From Climacium dendroides (lineage: Eukaryota; Streptophyta; Bryopsida; Hypnales; Climaciaceae): a stretch of 64,000 bases of DNA. The notes beneath the pieces were generated by a model that ran no database searches, had not been told where the DNA came from, and saw only the letters and a program-made list of their open reading frames with translations. The stretch spans positions 4,774,001 to 4,838,000 of the forward strand of contig OX467082.1 in the NCBI GenBank assembly GCA_950106755.1, in the 5' to 3' direction. Shown one piece after another: positions 23,970-36,018 of the stretch (position 1 is its first letter; every line of letters starts with the position of its first letter). Position numbers and translations under genes: made by a program.

Positions 23970-25235
23970 CATTAGAGAAATTCTGAGCCCTCCGGAAGCC
24001 CCCTCCACAGTGACCAAACCAGTCTATTAACCGTCCTGGAATTAGTAGGGTCATATAGGTACAGTGCATGGTCAGAGTGTGTGAACTTCGCCAAAGATGT
24101 CAGGACTCAAGTAATGAGAGTGTAGTGGAAACCTCTATAATAATCAAGTACTTCGGTTTTAGTTAATCCCATTAATTGACGAATTAATCAATTTTACTAA
24201 ACATAAGCAAAGAGAAGTGAACTTTGAAGCTTGATGTCAAAGTAATAAGAGAACATTCAGATATTCCAATTAACTCCAATTGTCAAATAGATGAGGATAT
24301 TAGTGAATGAGGAGAGAAGTTATTTATACAAGTGGTATAGTAGTAGGTAAAACAATGCATGTAGGATATGTAAATTAGGATTAAGATGAGCACAACCACC
24401 CATAGTTGAGTCAAAAGCTGAAATTGTATTCAAAGTTGAATTTCAGACCCCATTTAGGCATAATAGAATGATTTTTTTCAAAAACATTTAAACTGAATAA
24501 ATTTAAAAAATAAAACTAGAATTCATCTCCAAAAATCCGTTTGAAGTTTAGAGTCTTCAATAAAAAGTTATGGACAAAATTTGGAGAAGGTGTTTGAAAA
24601 TTTCAAAGAAATTTTTTCTTTCAACCTCTTTTAGAATTTTGTCTATAACTTTGAATTGAAGAATGTAAAACTCAAACAGATTTTTGGAGATGAAAACTAT
24701 CTTGATTCTACAACTTTATTTAGTTCAAAGTTTTTTGAAAAAAATCATTGTTTTATGCTTAAATGGGGTTTGAAATTCGACTTTGAACATAATTCTTGCA
24801 TTTGACAATGAGTGATCTATCTTCTAAATATCCCATATCCTTTGACGATTCACCATGGACAATTGATTTTCTATAAAAACAAACTCTTCACCATCCTTGT
24901 AACCAAATGTTAATGATTAGTCTCTTTCATGGTGTCATCAAAAAATTGCTTGATGGTAGATGTCATTGAACTATTTTTGACATTTGCTTCTTTTTCATAA
25001 CTCGATTTTTAACAAGGTATGCAATAATCAATATTAAGCTGGATTATGATAGTTGAACCTTTGATTACTTAATTACTTATACTTGGGTGCTGAACCTTTA
25101 CAGTCATCGGACGTTGCGACTTCAGGTGGGCGAGTATAGGGGAAAAATTAATCATCAAGCAAAGTTAAAAGTAATCATGGGGTCCTTTTAGCTGCTGTGG
25201 AGCGGGCTTCCGGAGGGCTGAGAATTTTCCTAATG
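23970..25235. mobile_element. CATTAG-ended element, long copy with 41-bp inverted ends
   Basis: A 1266-bp element. The left end begins CATTAGAGAAATTCTGAG and the right-end complement begins CATTAGGAAAATTCTCAG; both continue through CCCTCCGGAAGCCC to CTCCACAG, giving about 41 bp of inverted repeat with few mismatches. It contains a long internal palindrome (24430-24793). No transposase frame is present, so it is non-autonomous. It lies between the first and middle exon remnants of the GDSL pseudogene. Confidence 0.75.
24430..24793. repeat. Long internal palindrome, ~150-bp arms
   Basis: The left arm (from about 24430, containing CCCCATTTAGGCATAA and ATTCATCTCCAAAAATCC) is mirrored by the right arm (to about 24793, containing GGATTTTTGGAGATG-like and TTATGCTTAAATGGGG) around a loop of some 50-60 bases. 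A second copy of the same palindrome is at 54235-54625. Confidence 0.7.
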
Positions 25236-27560
25236 CCACAATGCCTCTGTGACAACAAAAGTGATAGGAGAGAGTTATATACTTTCAAGTGTTCCTTGAG
25301 TTGAAAAGCAAAGAAGGTGTGGAACTAGTCTAGTGTATATTTTGACTTCATTGTTGAATTGGAATCCAAATAATTGTAAATCTAGTCATTTGTCTCTAGG
25401 GCAACAAAATAGAACAATTTTGCTAAGAAAGTTGTTGCCTTTGAAGATCCTTGGAGTTTGTCCAGTTTTACCATTGTATTATTGAAATATGAAATATGTA
25501 TGCTGAATGATAGCTATCCAATCTACAACACTCAAGAATTAACATTATGAAATAATTTAATACTATAATTCAATAGTTCAACTAGGAAATTACATTTAGA
25601 TATGCCAAGATTGTATGGAAAAAAAATTAGAATCCAACTTCATTTCAATGTAACATTGTAGGAAGCATTTCTATCACATTCCTTAATCACCTCATTCATT
25701 GACAAAATTTGATATCCTCACATGATATACTATTTAAATTCATTCAATAGTAAAAATGTCTCATTCTATCCAATAAGTTCACTAAGGTTGGACAGACTCA
25801 TTAGATAGCAAGGTATACATTTTTTACTATTGTTTTGAGATTTAGCAATGATCAATTGGTTGAGTAGCTTGCATTGACAGATCCAAATGTCCTTATTTAC
25901 ACCATGTATAGTTGCAACCCTTTTTAGGTTAATCCAAAATCTTGGAGAAATTAGAATGAAGAATAATAAAGAGCCTATATTTAATTGTGAACTTGTAAAA
26001 TCAAATCTAACAAATTTTTGCCTATAATTTAAACCAATAGAACATGAGTACTTGGGGGCAAGTGTAAATGAACAAAAATTCCAAAATATGTTATAAAGTG
26101 AGATTTAAAAGAATATTTTTAAGCAAGAATTAGAAATTATGATCCTTGAATTATATGCACACAAATATATACAATTAGATTTTTTCATTAATTTTTTCAA
26201 AATTAATCAATAAATTTTGAAAGAAATAATTCAAAATTCTTTCTAAACTTGATTATGGATTGTACACTAGTGATTTCAAAAAAAATTGTTTGTTATTAAT
26301 TTGATATCTAAAGTTCTAATGATACTAGTGTTTTGCTAAAAATTATGTAAGTTACACTCTTCTTGACCTCTAATTTGCTTATGGTCCTAAATTGCACTAG
26401 AGTTTTTATCCAACTTGTATTTCTTTTTTAATGACAACAAAACATAATTGCATACCTTTTATTTGTATTGGGTAGCCTTTTTTCAAAATTAAGGTTTAGG
26501 TCTCACCCTTGCAAAAAAGAGAGAATCAAACACAAACTAACACCTCAAGTCAAGGTGCAAACTTGTGTTTGAAGTCATCTTACTTGTATATTGAAGTCAT
26601 TATTGGAGGGTCACTGTTGAACCTCCAAAAGTTAGTTTTCAAGGTCGATTATATTAGCACTCTTCAAATCAAAGAACATTTTCAAACGGGATTTCAAAAT
26701 CTATATCTTACAATAGTTAAAACATTAATTGAAGAATTGAATCTAATCCCTATGATTCAAATTGTAATTTATCCATTCAACAAGTTCTGACCTTAATTTA
26801 CATTTAGAAAAGATTAAATTTTAAAGGTCTAATAGAGATTGTGTATACCCTCTTGAACTCTTGTATTTTGCTCTTAGAATACAAAGTATATACTAACATG
26901 TACCATGTTCAATTACTAGTCATTTCATATCTAAACCTTACAATGTCCAAATACAACAATGTAAATGTAGGATAAGTGATCATATTGCAATTTCTTAAAC
27001 ATGTAGGCAGTGCAATAATGATTGAAATTGGAAGTGCAAGGTGTCATTGGATTCATCTCAACATGAATGTAAATTTTTGTAATTGCAATAATATGTCAAA
27101 TCATACACCTTATATGCCAAATACACACAAAAAAACCCATGTTGCAATCCAAATTGGTATTCTTGAACACTTAAGGGTTAATAGCAGGAACCAAGTAGGC
27201 GTGGTTACCTTAATTCCAATGCCATCCATTAAGTTAAGTCTTTTGTTTGTTTAATTTGTTATGTTCAGATCTCCTAGACCATGTGTCCCTTGGTTGCATT
27301 CTTGGTATCTTTAGAAAGCCTGCAAGGAGGGGTGCATGGGCTTTGATTCATGGCATTTGGACCTAAGGTGCGAAAGATATTGAATTCCAAAGTTTTTATG
27401 AGTTAAAAAAAAATTTAATTACTTTTACTTTTATTTTGATTGTGGCGACACACGGCACACAGCACACTAGTCCAACTATGCAACTCCCATTCAATATAAA
27501 TGCTTCTTCATAGGATCCCCATGTACAAGAGCTACATACGTATGTAGAGAGAAGGGAGTA
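25236..27560. other. Gene-free AT-rich stretch
   Basis: No gene is supported; short open frames here have no recognisable composition. It lies within the span of the putative GDSL pseudogene. No element ends could be paired. Confidence 0.4.
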
Positions 27561-28100
27561 GTCGGACTCGTGCTCAGCACTTTCGTCCAGAATGCCCCGA
27601 GGCATTTACTCCTTGCAGAAGCTGGCTGGTGGGCGCCAGATGCACAGGATTCTAGTTCCAGCCCCACTTGCTCCGCTGCAACCAACTCCAACAAGCTCTT
27701 CAAACTCTCAGTACGTTCAGTTTCGCATCATTCAGTTGTGAATCCTTTCTTTTCTTTTCTTTTCTCTCTAACAGTTGTAGTGAATTGATTCCCCTGGTCA
27801 ACACCCTGGATTCACTCAACGCCAATTGCAAACCCAGGTCCACGTGACTCCCAGAGCTGCTCACCAATGAGATCCACCAAAGTCTTGCCATTACAGAAAC
27901 GACCCGTGGCGTCGTGCGTGGGGGAAGTCGATGCCGTTGGGCAGTGTGTTGGCCTTAGCCATCACGGTGGCCAAGTAGTTGTTGTTTCCCACGTCCAGCA
28001 TCGAGTCGCCGAACGTGAAAAATGGCAGGAAAGATTGGCTCGCAGATACAGCCAGCGACAAGAATCAGGCCTAGAGAATCAGCCTTATCATGTTTGCCAT
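27561..28100 (-). pseudogene. GDSL esterase/lipase pseudogene, first-exon remnant
   Basis: From an ATG at 28098-28100 the - strand gives a hydrophobic signal-like start interrupted by TAG (28071-28073) and TGA (28065-28067), then FLPFFTFGDSMLDVGNNN followed by YLATVMAKANTLPNGIDF. This is block I of plant GDSL lipases, with the catalytic Ser of GDS at 28002-28004. A frameshift near 27909 leads to TGRFCNGKTLVDLIGEQL in a second frame. About 170 bases of unrelated sequence with a TTTTC-type run follow, then LAPTSQLLQGVNASG and ILDESAE in further frames (27561-27660), the usual end of this exon. The family is extracellular esterases; this copy cannot make a functional protein. Confidence 0.85.
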
Positions 28101-28470
28101 CAAACAAGAATCACAAAGGCAGCCTCGAAGTTGGGTAGGATACAGTAGTCTTTAGTACTTCCCTCCACAGTCCACACAGAGCACTGTAATTCTTGTGCGT
28201 CACTCTCACTGCTGTCCTGTGGGCTTTGACGTGGAACTTTGAGATCGTACAGAGACTTGCACGAGCAGACTCTTATAAGCGTACGCCAGTTCCCGAAAAG
28301 AGCCCGGAGTTACTTGCGTCTCACACACAAGACGCAACTCATCTAGCAACTAAGGAATCAAATGGAGGAGTCACTTAAACTGGTGTCGTTCAATTTGCAA
28401 GTAGTACAAGCAATAAATCCGTCTTCGACAATGATCTCACTGAGCCACATGAGAGTGACACACAAGAAGC

Positions 28471-28765
28471 ATGGTCACACTAACTTCACCTTGAAGCAAA
28501 CTACAAGCAAATGCATACTCCTGGGCAACCAAATGTCTGTATGCGCTCAATTTATGGATCTATCTAAGGTCAAGGATCTGCCGTGCATATGCAGAAGAGC
28601 CTTGCAACATCAAATCCGAAAGAATGGTCACACTAATTTCACGCTCATGCAAGCTGCAAGCAATTTTCCACAGCATAGCCCCGTTAATGCACTCGATTTC
28701 TGAATTTATCTAAAATCATGGATTTGCCGAGACTATCCATGACAGCCCTGCAACATCAAATCCAC
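28471..28765. repeat. Imperfect tandem duplication, ~150-bp unit
   Basis: ATGGTCACACTAACTTCACC at 28471 recurs as ATGGTCACACTAATTTCACG at 28624 (spacing 153), and CAACATCAAATCC at about 28607 recurs near 28751. In between, both units carry a TCTATCTAAGGTCAAGGATC-like segment. No coding function is evident, although an open frame spans both units. Confidence 0.7.
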
Positions 28766-29247
28766 TGGAAGCTTCCCCGCCCCGTCACTGGGGTGGTGGC
28801 TCTGTATTTTACTCTTTTGCCATTGAAATAAAAAGTTCAATGTGTGCCAAAAAAATAAGAATAAAATCCACTGGAAGGTTGACAATGCAAGACAAAGGAG
28901 AGCTGCATTAAGTATTTAACGTTTATCTTTACTGATTTGGAGTGTAACTATTGACCTTAAGCAGGAGAAGAAGGGCCAAAGGGTAGTAAATGGTGGAAAA
29001 AGCTTTATATTACAGTGAGAGACTGCAAAGCATAGAAATTCTCGTGTGAGCATAGCCAGGGGGTGATCTCATCTACCAATGTCAAAATCCCAGGAGTTTA
29101 TTGGGCCGAGGTGGACGAATTAATTAATTACAGAATAGAGTAAGTAGATCTAGAAGCTCTATAGGATCAACTGATGCACTAAAGTCGATATGAATACTAG
29201 CAAAGGTATCAAGCTCTAAGTATTCCGGCAAAATTTCGGCATCCTCT
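28766..29247. other. Downstream flank of the PIMT gene
   Basis: Non-coding. On the - strand the sequence immediately after the PIMT stop stays open for about 40 codons in a different frame, beginning with the Ser-Arg-Glu expected at the PIMT C-terminus. No poly(A) signal is assigned. Confidence 0.4.
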
Positions 29248-31146
29248 CTAGATGAGGGGGACATAACGGACCACCATTTCTATCGTCTTCTTTATCGTTC
29301 CATCCAGTAGTTTGTCGATGATCACAAGATCCTGCACATTATGCAAACAAGAGTTAAAACTTGTGTTCAAACTCTGCACAAGAGTTTATCGGTACACAAA
29401 TACACATCAAATAAATTACATATATAGAATCCTGCTACAATACCATCGTTTTGGGATGCTCTCCTGTCGTACCTGATTATTCGTTCCCACAGGGATGACC
29501 ATTCGGCCTCCCGGCCTCAGTTGCTCCACAAGAGCTTCAGGGAGTTCTGCATCACCCAAAATAATACTTAGTATCTTGTACTCAAAATTGATACTCGGGC
29601 AGCAAATTGGATGGTAAGTATCTACAGTAATTGGAAGGCGAATGTACGCTACCTGCCGCGGCAGCCCCAACATGAATACAATCGTACGGTGCCCCTTCCT
29701 CATTACCCAGTTTCCCGTCACCCTCTGCAAGCATCAGCAGCAACTTTTAGTATTAAAAACGACACTGAAACAGAAACAGATAAAATCTAACTGACTTGTT
29801 GAGGTTTAAGCCCTGAGGACAATACCCTGTTTACAGCTTGTCATGGAATCTTCCGAAAAGCTATTACGCATACATGCAATGAGTATGGTATGGCCACGAT
29901 ATAAAATAAATTCACAGTGGAAATTAAAAAAACAAATGTCTTTCTGAGAAGGTTCTGCTTACCAAGCACAACGATTCTTCCCTTGTCCATGAGCTCCCCA
30001 GCAGGTGTCTGCTTGATGGCATCAATGGACCTCTCCACAAGCTCTGGAATATGCTCAACGCCAACCACAAGCCCCGCCTCTCCAACCTGAAAAGAAAAGA
30101 AAACAAGTGGGTGTAAGTTCCACAAATTAATTATAAAACTGTTTGATTTCAAAAATCATCGAAGCCTATTAACAACGCAAGACATAATAGCTTCAGGAAA
30201 GTCCGTAGTACCATGAGGCCAAAGACAGCCGTCAAGTAGCCGGATCCGGAGCCCACGTCCAGCACAGACATGCCAGGTTTTGCGTAGTCCGCCAACAAAG
30301 ATAAACAGTAGGAATGCTGCAATGGCATCCCAAACCCCCGGGCATCAGAATTAATTAACACTTAAAATGAAAATGATTAGACAATTAGTCGAAGTGAACA
30401 GTAACGCCACCGAATGGGAAACCATGCAATTCAGAAAGCTGCATTAATACCGACAACAACGCAACAACTTCGTCGCCGAGACTTCTCAAAAGACGGAATC
30501 CAATTGAGTTGGGGTCGGATCGGTTACCATATGAGGCGCTGAAATGGTGGCTCTATAACCGATGACTTGGGGTGAGTCATTGTAAGCCTTGCCAGTGCGG
30601 GGCACAAACAACTTCCGGTCCACCTTGGACATTGCAATTGCAGCGTCATACGAGGTCAGAATGCCGCGTTCTGCAACCCGAAACACAAGATCGGACTGTC
30701 AGCCTCCCAAACAAAACCAAAAACTCGACGGCCTCAGTCCCTTCATGTCACATTGTCATGCACGAGTCCCAAGACGGGTTTCTTGCACTTCAAAATCAAG
30801 AATGCATTGTTCAAATTTTCAGATCAAAGCCTAGGAGTTGGTGAAGAGGCCTAGCTAGGGCTTTGAGGGAGAAGGACTGACTCTGCAAATTGGAGATGAG
30901 CTCTTCGTAGTTAGCTCCGTGGCAGTGCCACATCATGTCGTCCCCGGGGCAAGTCGGCGCCGGTGGGTACATGCCGGGCGGCGCACAGGTGGCCAAAAAC
31001 GGTTGTCGCCCCACCTTCGTCGCCGTCTTCCCCTGACATCCATTACTCGACTGTTGGGATGCCGACTCCGACTGAGAGGACGATCTCCCGCACGTCAATG
31101 CTTCACTACTTTTGGGTTCCGCAGGGGTCAGCGCCATGGCAGGCAT
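29248..31146 (-). CDS. PIMT: Protein-L-isoaspartate O-methyltransferase (PIMT)
   Basis: PIMT transfers methyl from S-adenosylmethionine to isoaspartyl residues, starting repair of aged proteins; in plants it is linked to seed longevity and stress. Exons on the - strand: 31146-30882, 30670-30528, 30316-30212, 30086-29963, 29724-29653, 29546-29473 and 29331-29248 (867 nt, 288 aa), in frame at GT-AG borders. Visible motifs: NYEELISNLQKRGILTS; DSPQVIGYRATISAPHM (substrate region) ending at Met136; the SAM-binding loop VLDVGSGSGYLT at 154-165; VGVEHIPELV near 179; EGDGKLG at 213-219; APYDCIHVGAA near 224-235; LRPGGRMVIPVG near 246-257. The first exon adds about 70 residues before MWHCHG; plant PIMT2-type proteins also have N-terminal extensions, and the internal Met pair could be an alternative start. 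The protein stops at VRYVPLI, where family members read VRYVPLTSRE; SRE follows in another frame. Confidence 0.92.
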
Positions 31147-31511
31147 CTTGTTCTTGGAATTTCACACACAACTGATCGCCTTGCCAACACCAACGAAAAC
31201 ACTCACACCACCACTCCTCAACGATCAAACCTTCCGATCGCAGAGATCGCGCACTTGTCAATGCCAAAGAGGGGCATGCACCACCGACGTCCGAATTGTG
31301 CAGGTGAAACTACCTCCACGACAGTGGACACAAGTTGGATCCCCAGAGAGCCAATTCCTCAGCTCTGCGCTTCGATGAGAGATCGAGAGACGTGGAGGAA
31401 TGGGACACTTGGGCGGTGCAGGGGAATGTGGCGACGCTGGGAGGAGAGGTGAGCACTAGAGAAGTGCCAGAGAAGAGCGAGTTGGAAGCGCTGGACAAGG
31501 CGAAGTGGGCG

Positions 31512-31522
31512 CCTTATATAAA
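31512..31522 (-). promoter_or_regulatory. Probable TATA box of PIMT
   Basis: On the - strand the sequence reads TTTATATAAGG, about 370 bases upstream of the PIMT start codon, inside GC-richer DNA. Its position would put the transcription start near 31.48 kb and give a 5' UTR of roughly 340 bases. The core TATATA is palindromic, so activity on the + strand cannot be excluded. Confidence 0.5.
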
Positions 31523-31960
31523 GAAAGGCAGGGACCCAGGGACCCAAGCCCAGCTGCTGCAAGGGCCACTACAAGCGCACACAGTGCACGCTGCCAAATA
31601 TAAATGCTATTTCTAGACTTGTGAGGCCGAGTGTGCATAATAAGTTAACTCTAATCTGGCTGCGGGGGGGTTCCAGGCTTCCAGCTCCTCCATTTTTGGT
31701 GGAACCATGCCCACATCCGACTACAGTACTGGCAGTTCTTAATTTGTTTGCAAGCTCCATGTCCCCTCATGATCTGAAGCCCCGCGGCTGCGGACCTCCA
31801 CGGGGGCAGCAGCGAAGCTACGGCGGTTGTGCCTTAGCCGCTTCAAGCAGCCGCTGGCTTCGGCTGTTTGCTTCTTCGTCTCAGCTGGCATTTACTTTTG
31901 GGGAGAAAGAGAAAGAGAAAGAGGAAGAAGAAGAAGGTTTAACTCCAGTCTCATAGACTG
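31523..31960. other. GC-richer upstream region of PIMT with a GAAAGA run
   Basis: No gene is recognised. A purine run of GAAAGA/GAAGAA units lies at 31901-31937. The GC-rich stretch near 31.77-31.87 kb (CCGCGGCTGCGG-like) may be promoter DNA or a relic exon. Confidence 0.35.
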
Positions 31961-34900
31961 GCGTGAATGAAGCATATGTTTGGACCAATGTTCGGAAGAA
32001 ACTGGCGGCTAGTTCAAAGTTAGCCGGAGGAATTGGGAAAAAAACCGGTTGCAATTTGAAAACATCGGCAAAAAACCGGTGCAAAAATCTATAAAATTTC
32101 TATTGTGAGTAAAAAACAGAGAAAATAACCGGACTCAATTCTGGAAAAAACAGTTCATTATGAGAATTGAAGGAAATTAGCCGGTAAAATTCAAAAAGTT
32201 TCCCGAACTATGGTTTGGACTGACTCAACTATGTAAGCCTCATTGACCTAGATGACAACTTCCATCCTTGATGCCTCTATTAGGAGTTAGACTCTATTGA
32301 GAACCAACATTTTATTTCCCTGATAAATTCTTAAATCTCCATATGACAATGAGGTCATTTGACCTGCCACCATAATTGGGTGGATTATGGTGATAAGTAC
32401 CCTACCAAATTCTTAAATCTCCATATGACAATGAGGTCATTTGACCCGCCACCATAATTGGGTGGGCTATAGTGATAAGCACCTTGCCAACCTCCTAGGT
32501 TTAACTCATGACTACCTCCATGGTGTACTAAATGCCAAAGTCACTAAGCTAAGACTACAAGTTCCTCGACAATGAACAAAATAGAGTGCGGGAAAGAGTG
32601 ATGCTAATCAGAAGACTGTTATGAATACAAGTGACTCAAATATGCCTTTTTTGAAACATTTAGAATTGTAGGTAGAATAGGGATACTTCAACGTTTTGAT
32701 TTTTAATAAATCAATAATAGTGAAATTTAAAAAAACTAAAAATTGGCTATTTGTGAAGACTTGATGGTGATGAGATTTTGCAGAAGAAATGAACTTGAAA
32801 CCATCTTCAAACTAGAAGTGTGCATGCCATGGCAGGAACCCCTTTTTTGACCTATTTGTACAAACGTGGAAGATATAAAATAATATATTTTTGGATATCC
32901 TTCATACAGAATATACTCCACCATGAGAATAAACTACCAAAATTTTAGCTCTACATCATTAAATTTGAGTACTCTCCAATACTAAGAACAAAAAAAACTC
33001 AAAATGAGACAAAATAGAGGAATTGAATTTTAAATATAAAATGATTTTTTTAAAAATTAAATAAGGATAAAATTACAACCAAAACATCCAGAAATTAAAA
33101 AAAATTGGCATTAGATTAAAATTCAAAAGTTGTAGCTTGGATAAGAACCATTTTGGCAAAACACTACCAAAATTGTTTGGTATTTCTTAAATAGGGGATT
33201 ATGGAACCAATCAAAGTGACTTTGGGGGTGCTTGTACCTTAGTTCTAGTAAGTATGCTATGATATAGACTGTATATTGCATGAAGTATGTTATTATTTGT
33301 AACAAGTGTATAGCACTAATAGCCTAGCCATAGGGTTAAACTCAATACTTGAATAGTAATTATTATATATATAGTAGGTTTGGTAAGCAAATGTATTGAA
33401 AATAACCACAACTTTGCAATTATTTAGGCTTTTCCAAAATAACAATCAATTTTTTAATTATTTTTGGAGCCAATATTCAAGCTCTCAATGCCAAGTAGAC
33501 CAAGAGGTTCAAAGGCAAGAACTAAAACCATATAAATAGTGTTGCAACAGTTGATAGCTTCTTTAAAAAATACACTTAATTTTCTCTTTAATTGTTGGTA
33601 TGTTGTACTAACAGTGCAACTATAGAACAAGTCTTGAAGCAACAAAATAGTATAATAGTTTCCAATAACTTGGTTGTGTCTATCTCATTTTGGAGGATCA
33701 ATGACTAATTACAATATTCTTTTGTAAACCCTAAAGCAATGCATTTATCTTTCAATCCTACCCACCTAAACCTAAAGGAAAAGGTGTTGTGTCCAATATA
33801 CCTTTTAATCCTACAATGACAAGGCCCATGTGATCAAGGCAACCATTAGAATACTTTGATTATTAAACCAATAGGTGTATTCTATTTTTCTACACTTAAC
33901 AATGAAGTCATCCATAAGACCACACTAGTCCACAACGTCATTCATCAGTTAAACCAATGAACTATAATTTACTTGGTCTTGAAATAGTTCTCAATAGTTA
34001 ATTCCAATTAATCATAGAGTCCATTACAATACTTTGAGCAAGTGTAGATATAAGGTAAGCCATCCCACTTCGTTTGCTGCCTAATTTCATCATGCTACTA
34101 TTGGCCACAATTTTGTCCAAAAATTCACATCCAAATACATTCATTTTATGACAAAATCAATGCATTAATACCAAGAGGGGCTAACATGTCTAAACCAACC
34201 ATGTATGGGTTGTTTGTAGAATATTCATGAACCCACTCTACAAACAGTTTTATAATTTCAGGACATACCATTTCAAAATTCACAGAAATTACAATTTCAA
34301 TGAGAAAATTATGATTCCACTTGGGTTTGATTCCTGAAACAAACTTGTACCTTTGAAAAATATGTGCCCCTCTTGGAGTTGGCCTTGAGACATTCAGATT
34401 GCTAATCAAGATGGTGATAGGCTTGTCTACATTAAGGTGAATATCAATGAACCGCTGTGCTCCTCATCTGCCAGGTTGGGCTTGCCCCCTCATGATCAGT
34501 ATGGTCTCATTTTGTACATCAATCTAACTCAAGACTGTGTACCCTTGGAAGGACATGCACTTGACCACCAATTGCCTCATTGTCCATCACTTTTTTGTGA
34601 CTAAATATGAATGAAAAAAATAAAATAAAATAAAAAATATATATATATATAATTAAAAAATTAAAAAAAATCATATCAAATTAAAAATAGACTCAAAAAA
34701 TCTGATTTTTTTTTGTCATAAATGTGTATTATACTATATAACATCATGATATAAACTAAAGTTATCATAATAGGTTTCGTTTCATTAGTTGGATTCAAAT
34801 TCAAATAAAATATCATTTTTATGGTTAAAATTCACATCAAGAGTAAATAGCAAGAAATGGCCAAAATACATAATTACAAAGTTGATCCATGAAATCAAGC

Positions 34901-35163
34901 ATCTTCTTCTTTAAAGAAGTCAATAATACCATAATGAGGGAATTTTTTATAATATTCTTTGAAAATGTACTCCAACAACTTCTTCTTTTTAAACAATGTA
35001 AGAAAAAGCATTTTTATTTCCTATTCTACAATCTCAGGTGAATTCATCCTTCAAACACTTAGTGTTTCCAGCATCCATCTTGAGTTAAGTTGTTAGGAGT
35101 TATTATTTGCTAAAGGTTGCCGTTGTAGTTTCCATTTGTAGAACCCACCATCATAGTACCAAG
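31961..35163. other. Gene-free AT-rich stretch
   Basis: Apart from the tandem duplication at 32325-32488, a dispersed repeat near 33840-33910 and an A/T microsatellite (AT run at 34637-34651), nothing interpretable is seen. Open frames here are short and unrecognised. Confidence 0.45.
32325..32488. repeat. Two tandem copies of an 82-bp unit
   Basis: AAATTCTTAAATCTCCATAT begins at 32325 and again at 32407; both units continue through ATGAGGTCATTTGACC and CATAATTGGGTGG with only a few substitutions. It is non-coding. Confidence 0.9.
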
Positions 35164-35370
35164 GAATTTCATGAAAATGGCATATTCCATACACCATTTC
35201 CAAAACGCACAGCCTACACCTTAAAAGTGACATCTCGAACACATACACATTTCAGATTGCACGATCTAAACCATAAAAGTGCCTTGTAAGATAAGTATAG
35301 ATTACAAACCGCACAGTTGAAATGGTAAAAGTGCCAAAGTTGTGGAATGATGCCATTTTTATCGAAATTC
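35164..35370. mobile_element. Inverted-repeat element family K, short copy
   Basis: The left end GAATTTCATGAAAATGGCAT pairs with a right end whose complement is GAATTTCGATAAAAATGGCA (element 207 bp). Inside are repeated segments of the form AACCATAAAAGTGCC. A longer copy with more internal repeats is at 40088-40415. It is non-coding. Confidence 0.6.
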
Positions 35371-36018
35371 TGCATAGTAAAAAGGTGAAGATCCCAATTA
35401 ATTATGCAGGTCAAGAGTGATCCTCACTCAGTCTGATGGTCATGGTAAGTTTTTTGTTTTTTTTTCCTCTTTTTTTTTTCCCCTGTCAAGTACACGATGG
35501 TATCATCATGGAAACATGAAAAACCAAGCATTGGATGAATTTTTCGTGATGCCAAGTTGTGAAATATAAAAGTGAGTTGTGGATCTGGTGGAGATGGTTA
35601 GGATCTTCAGTTGGGGCCTGCCTTTGTGGGTAGCGAGGTGGATCCGCTAGTGGTGGATCTTAAGACACTGAATCAGCCTCAGCAGCAGCCCCAACTCGTA
35701 CGAGCAGCCAAGCCTTTGCCTACTTGAATCATGCCCTTTTAAAAAAAGACCCCTCTTGGCGGCTGTTTCCCATTATAAAAACTCCACACTGGTTAAGTTT
35801 AATCCCCGCCTCTCTCTGGGTGCCAGGACCAAATTTAGCGCAATACAAGCTGTCCAGAAGTAATTGCAATGGGGGCCACAGCAACTCTGAAATGGGGGCC
35901 CAAGAATGGGGACTCTCTCTCTCTCATTCCTCTAACGTACATCAAGTTTTTGTTTTTGTTTTCTCTGTTTTGAGTTTTTTTTCTTTTTGAAACAAATGCA
36001 CAATTCCCATCGAGAGTA
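35371..36018. other. Unassigned intergenic stretch with mixed composition
   Basis: No gene is supported. It contains a GC-richer patch (about 35.58-35.93 kb) with a CT run near 35920 and a T-rich tract near 35945-35990. It could be a promoter-like or captured fragment; no family is recognised. Confidence 0.3.

Noticed and set aside
34146..34409. 87-codon - strand frame
   Set aside because: AT-driven composition in decayed intergenic DNA, no recognisable domain and no flanking gene structure.
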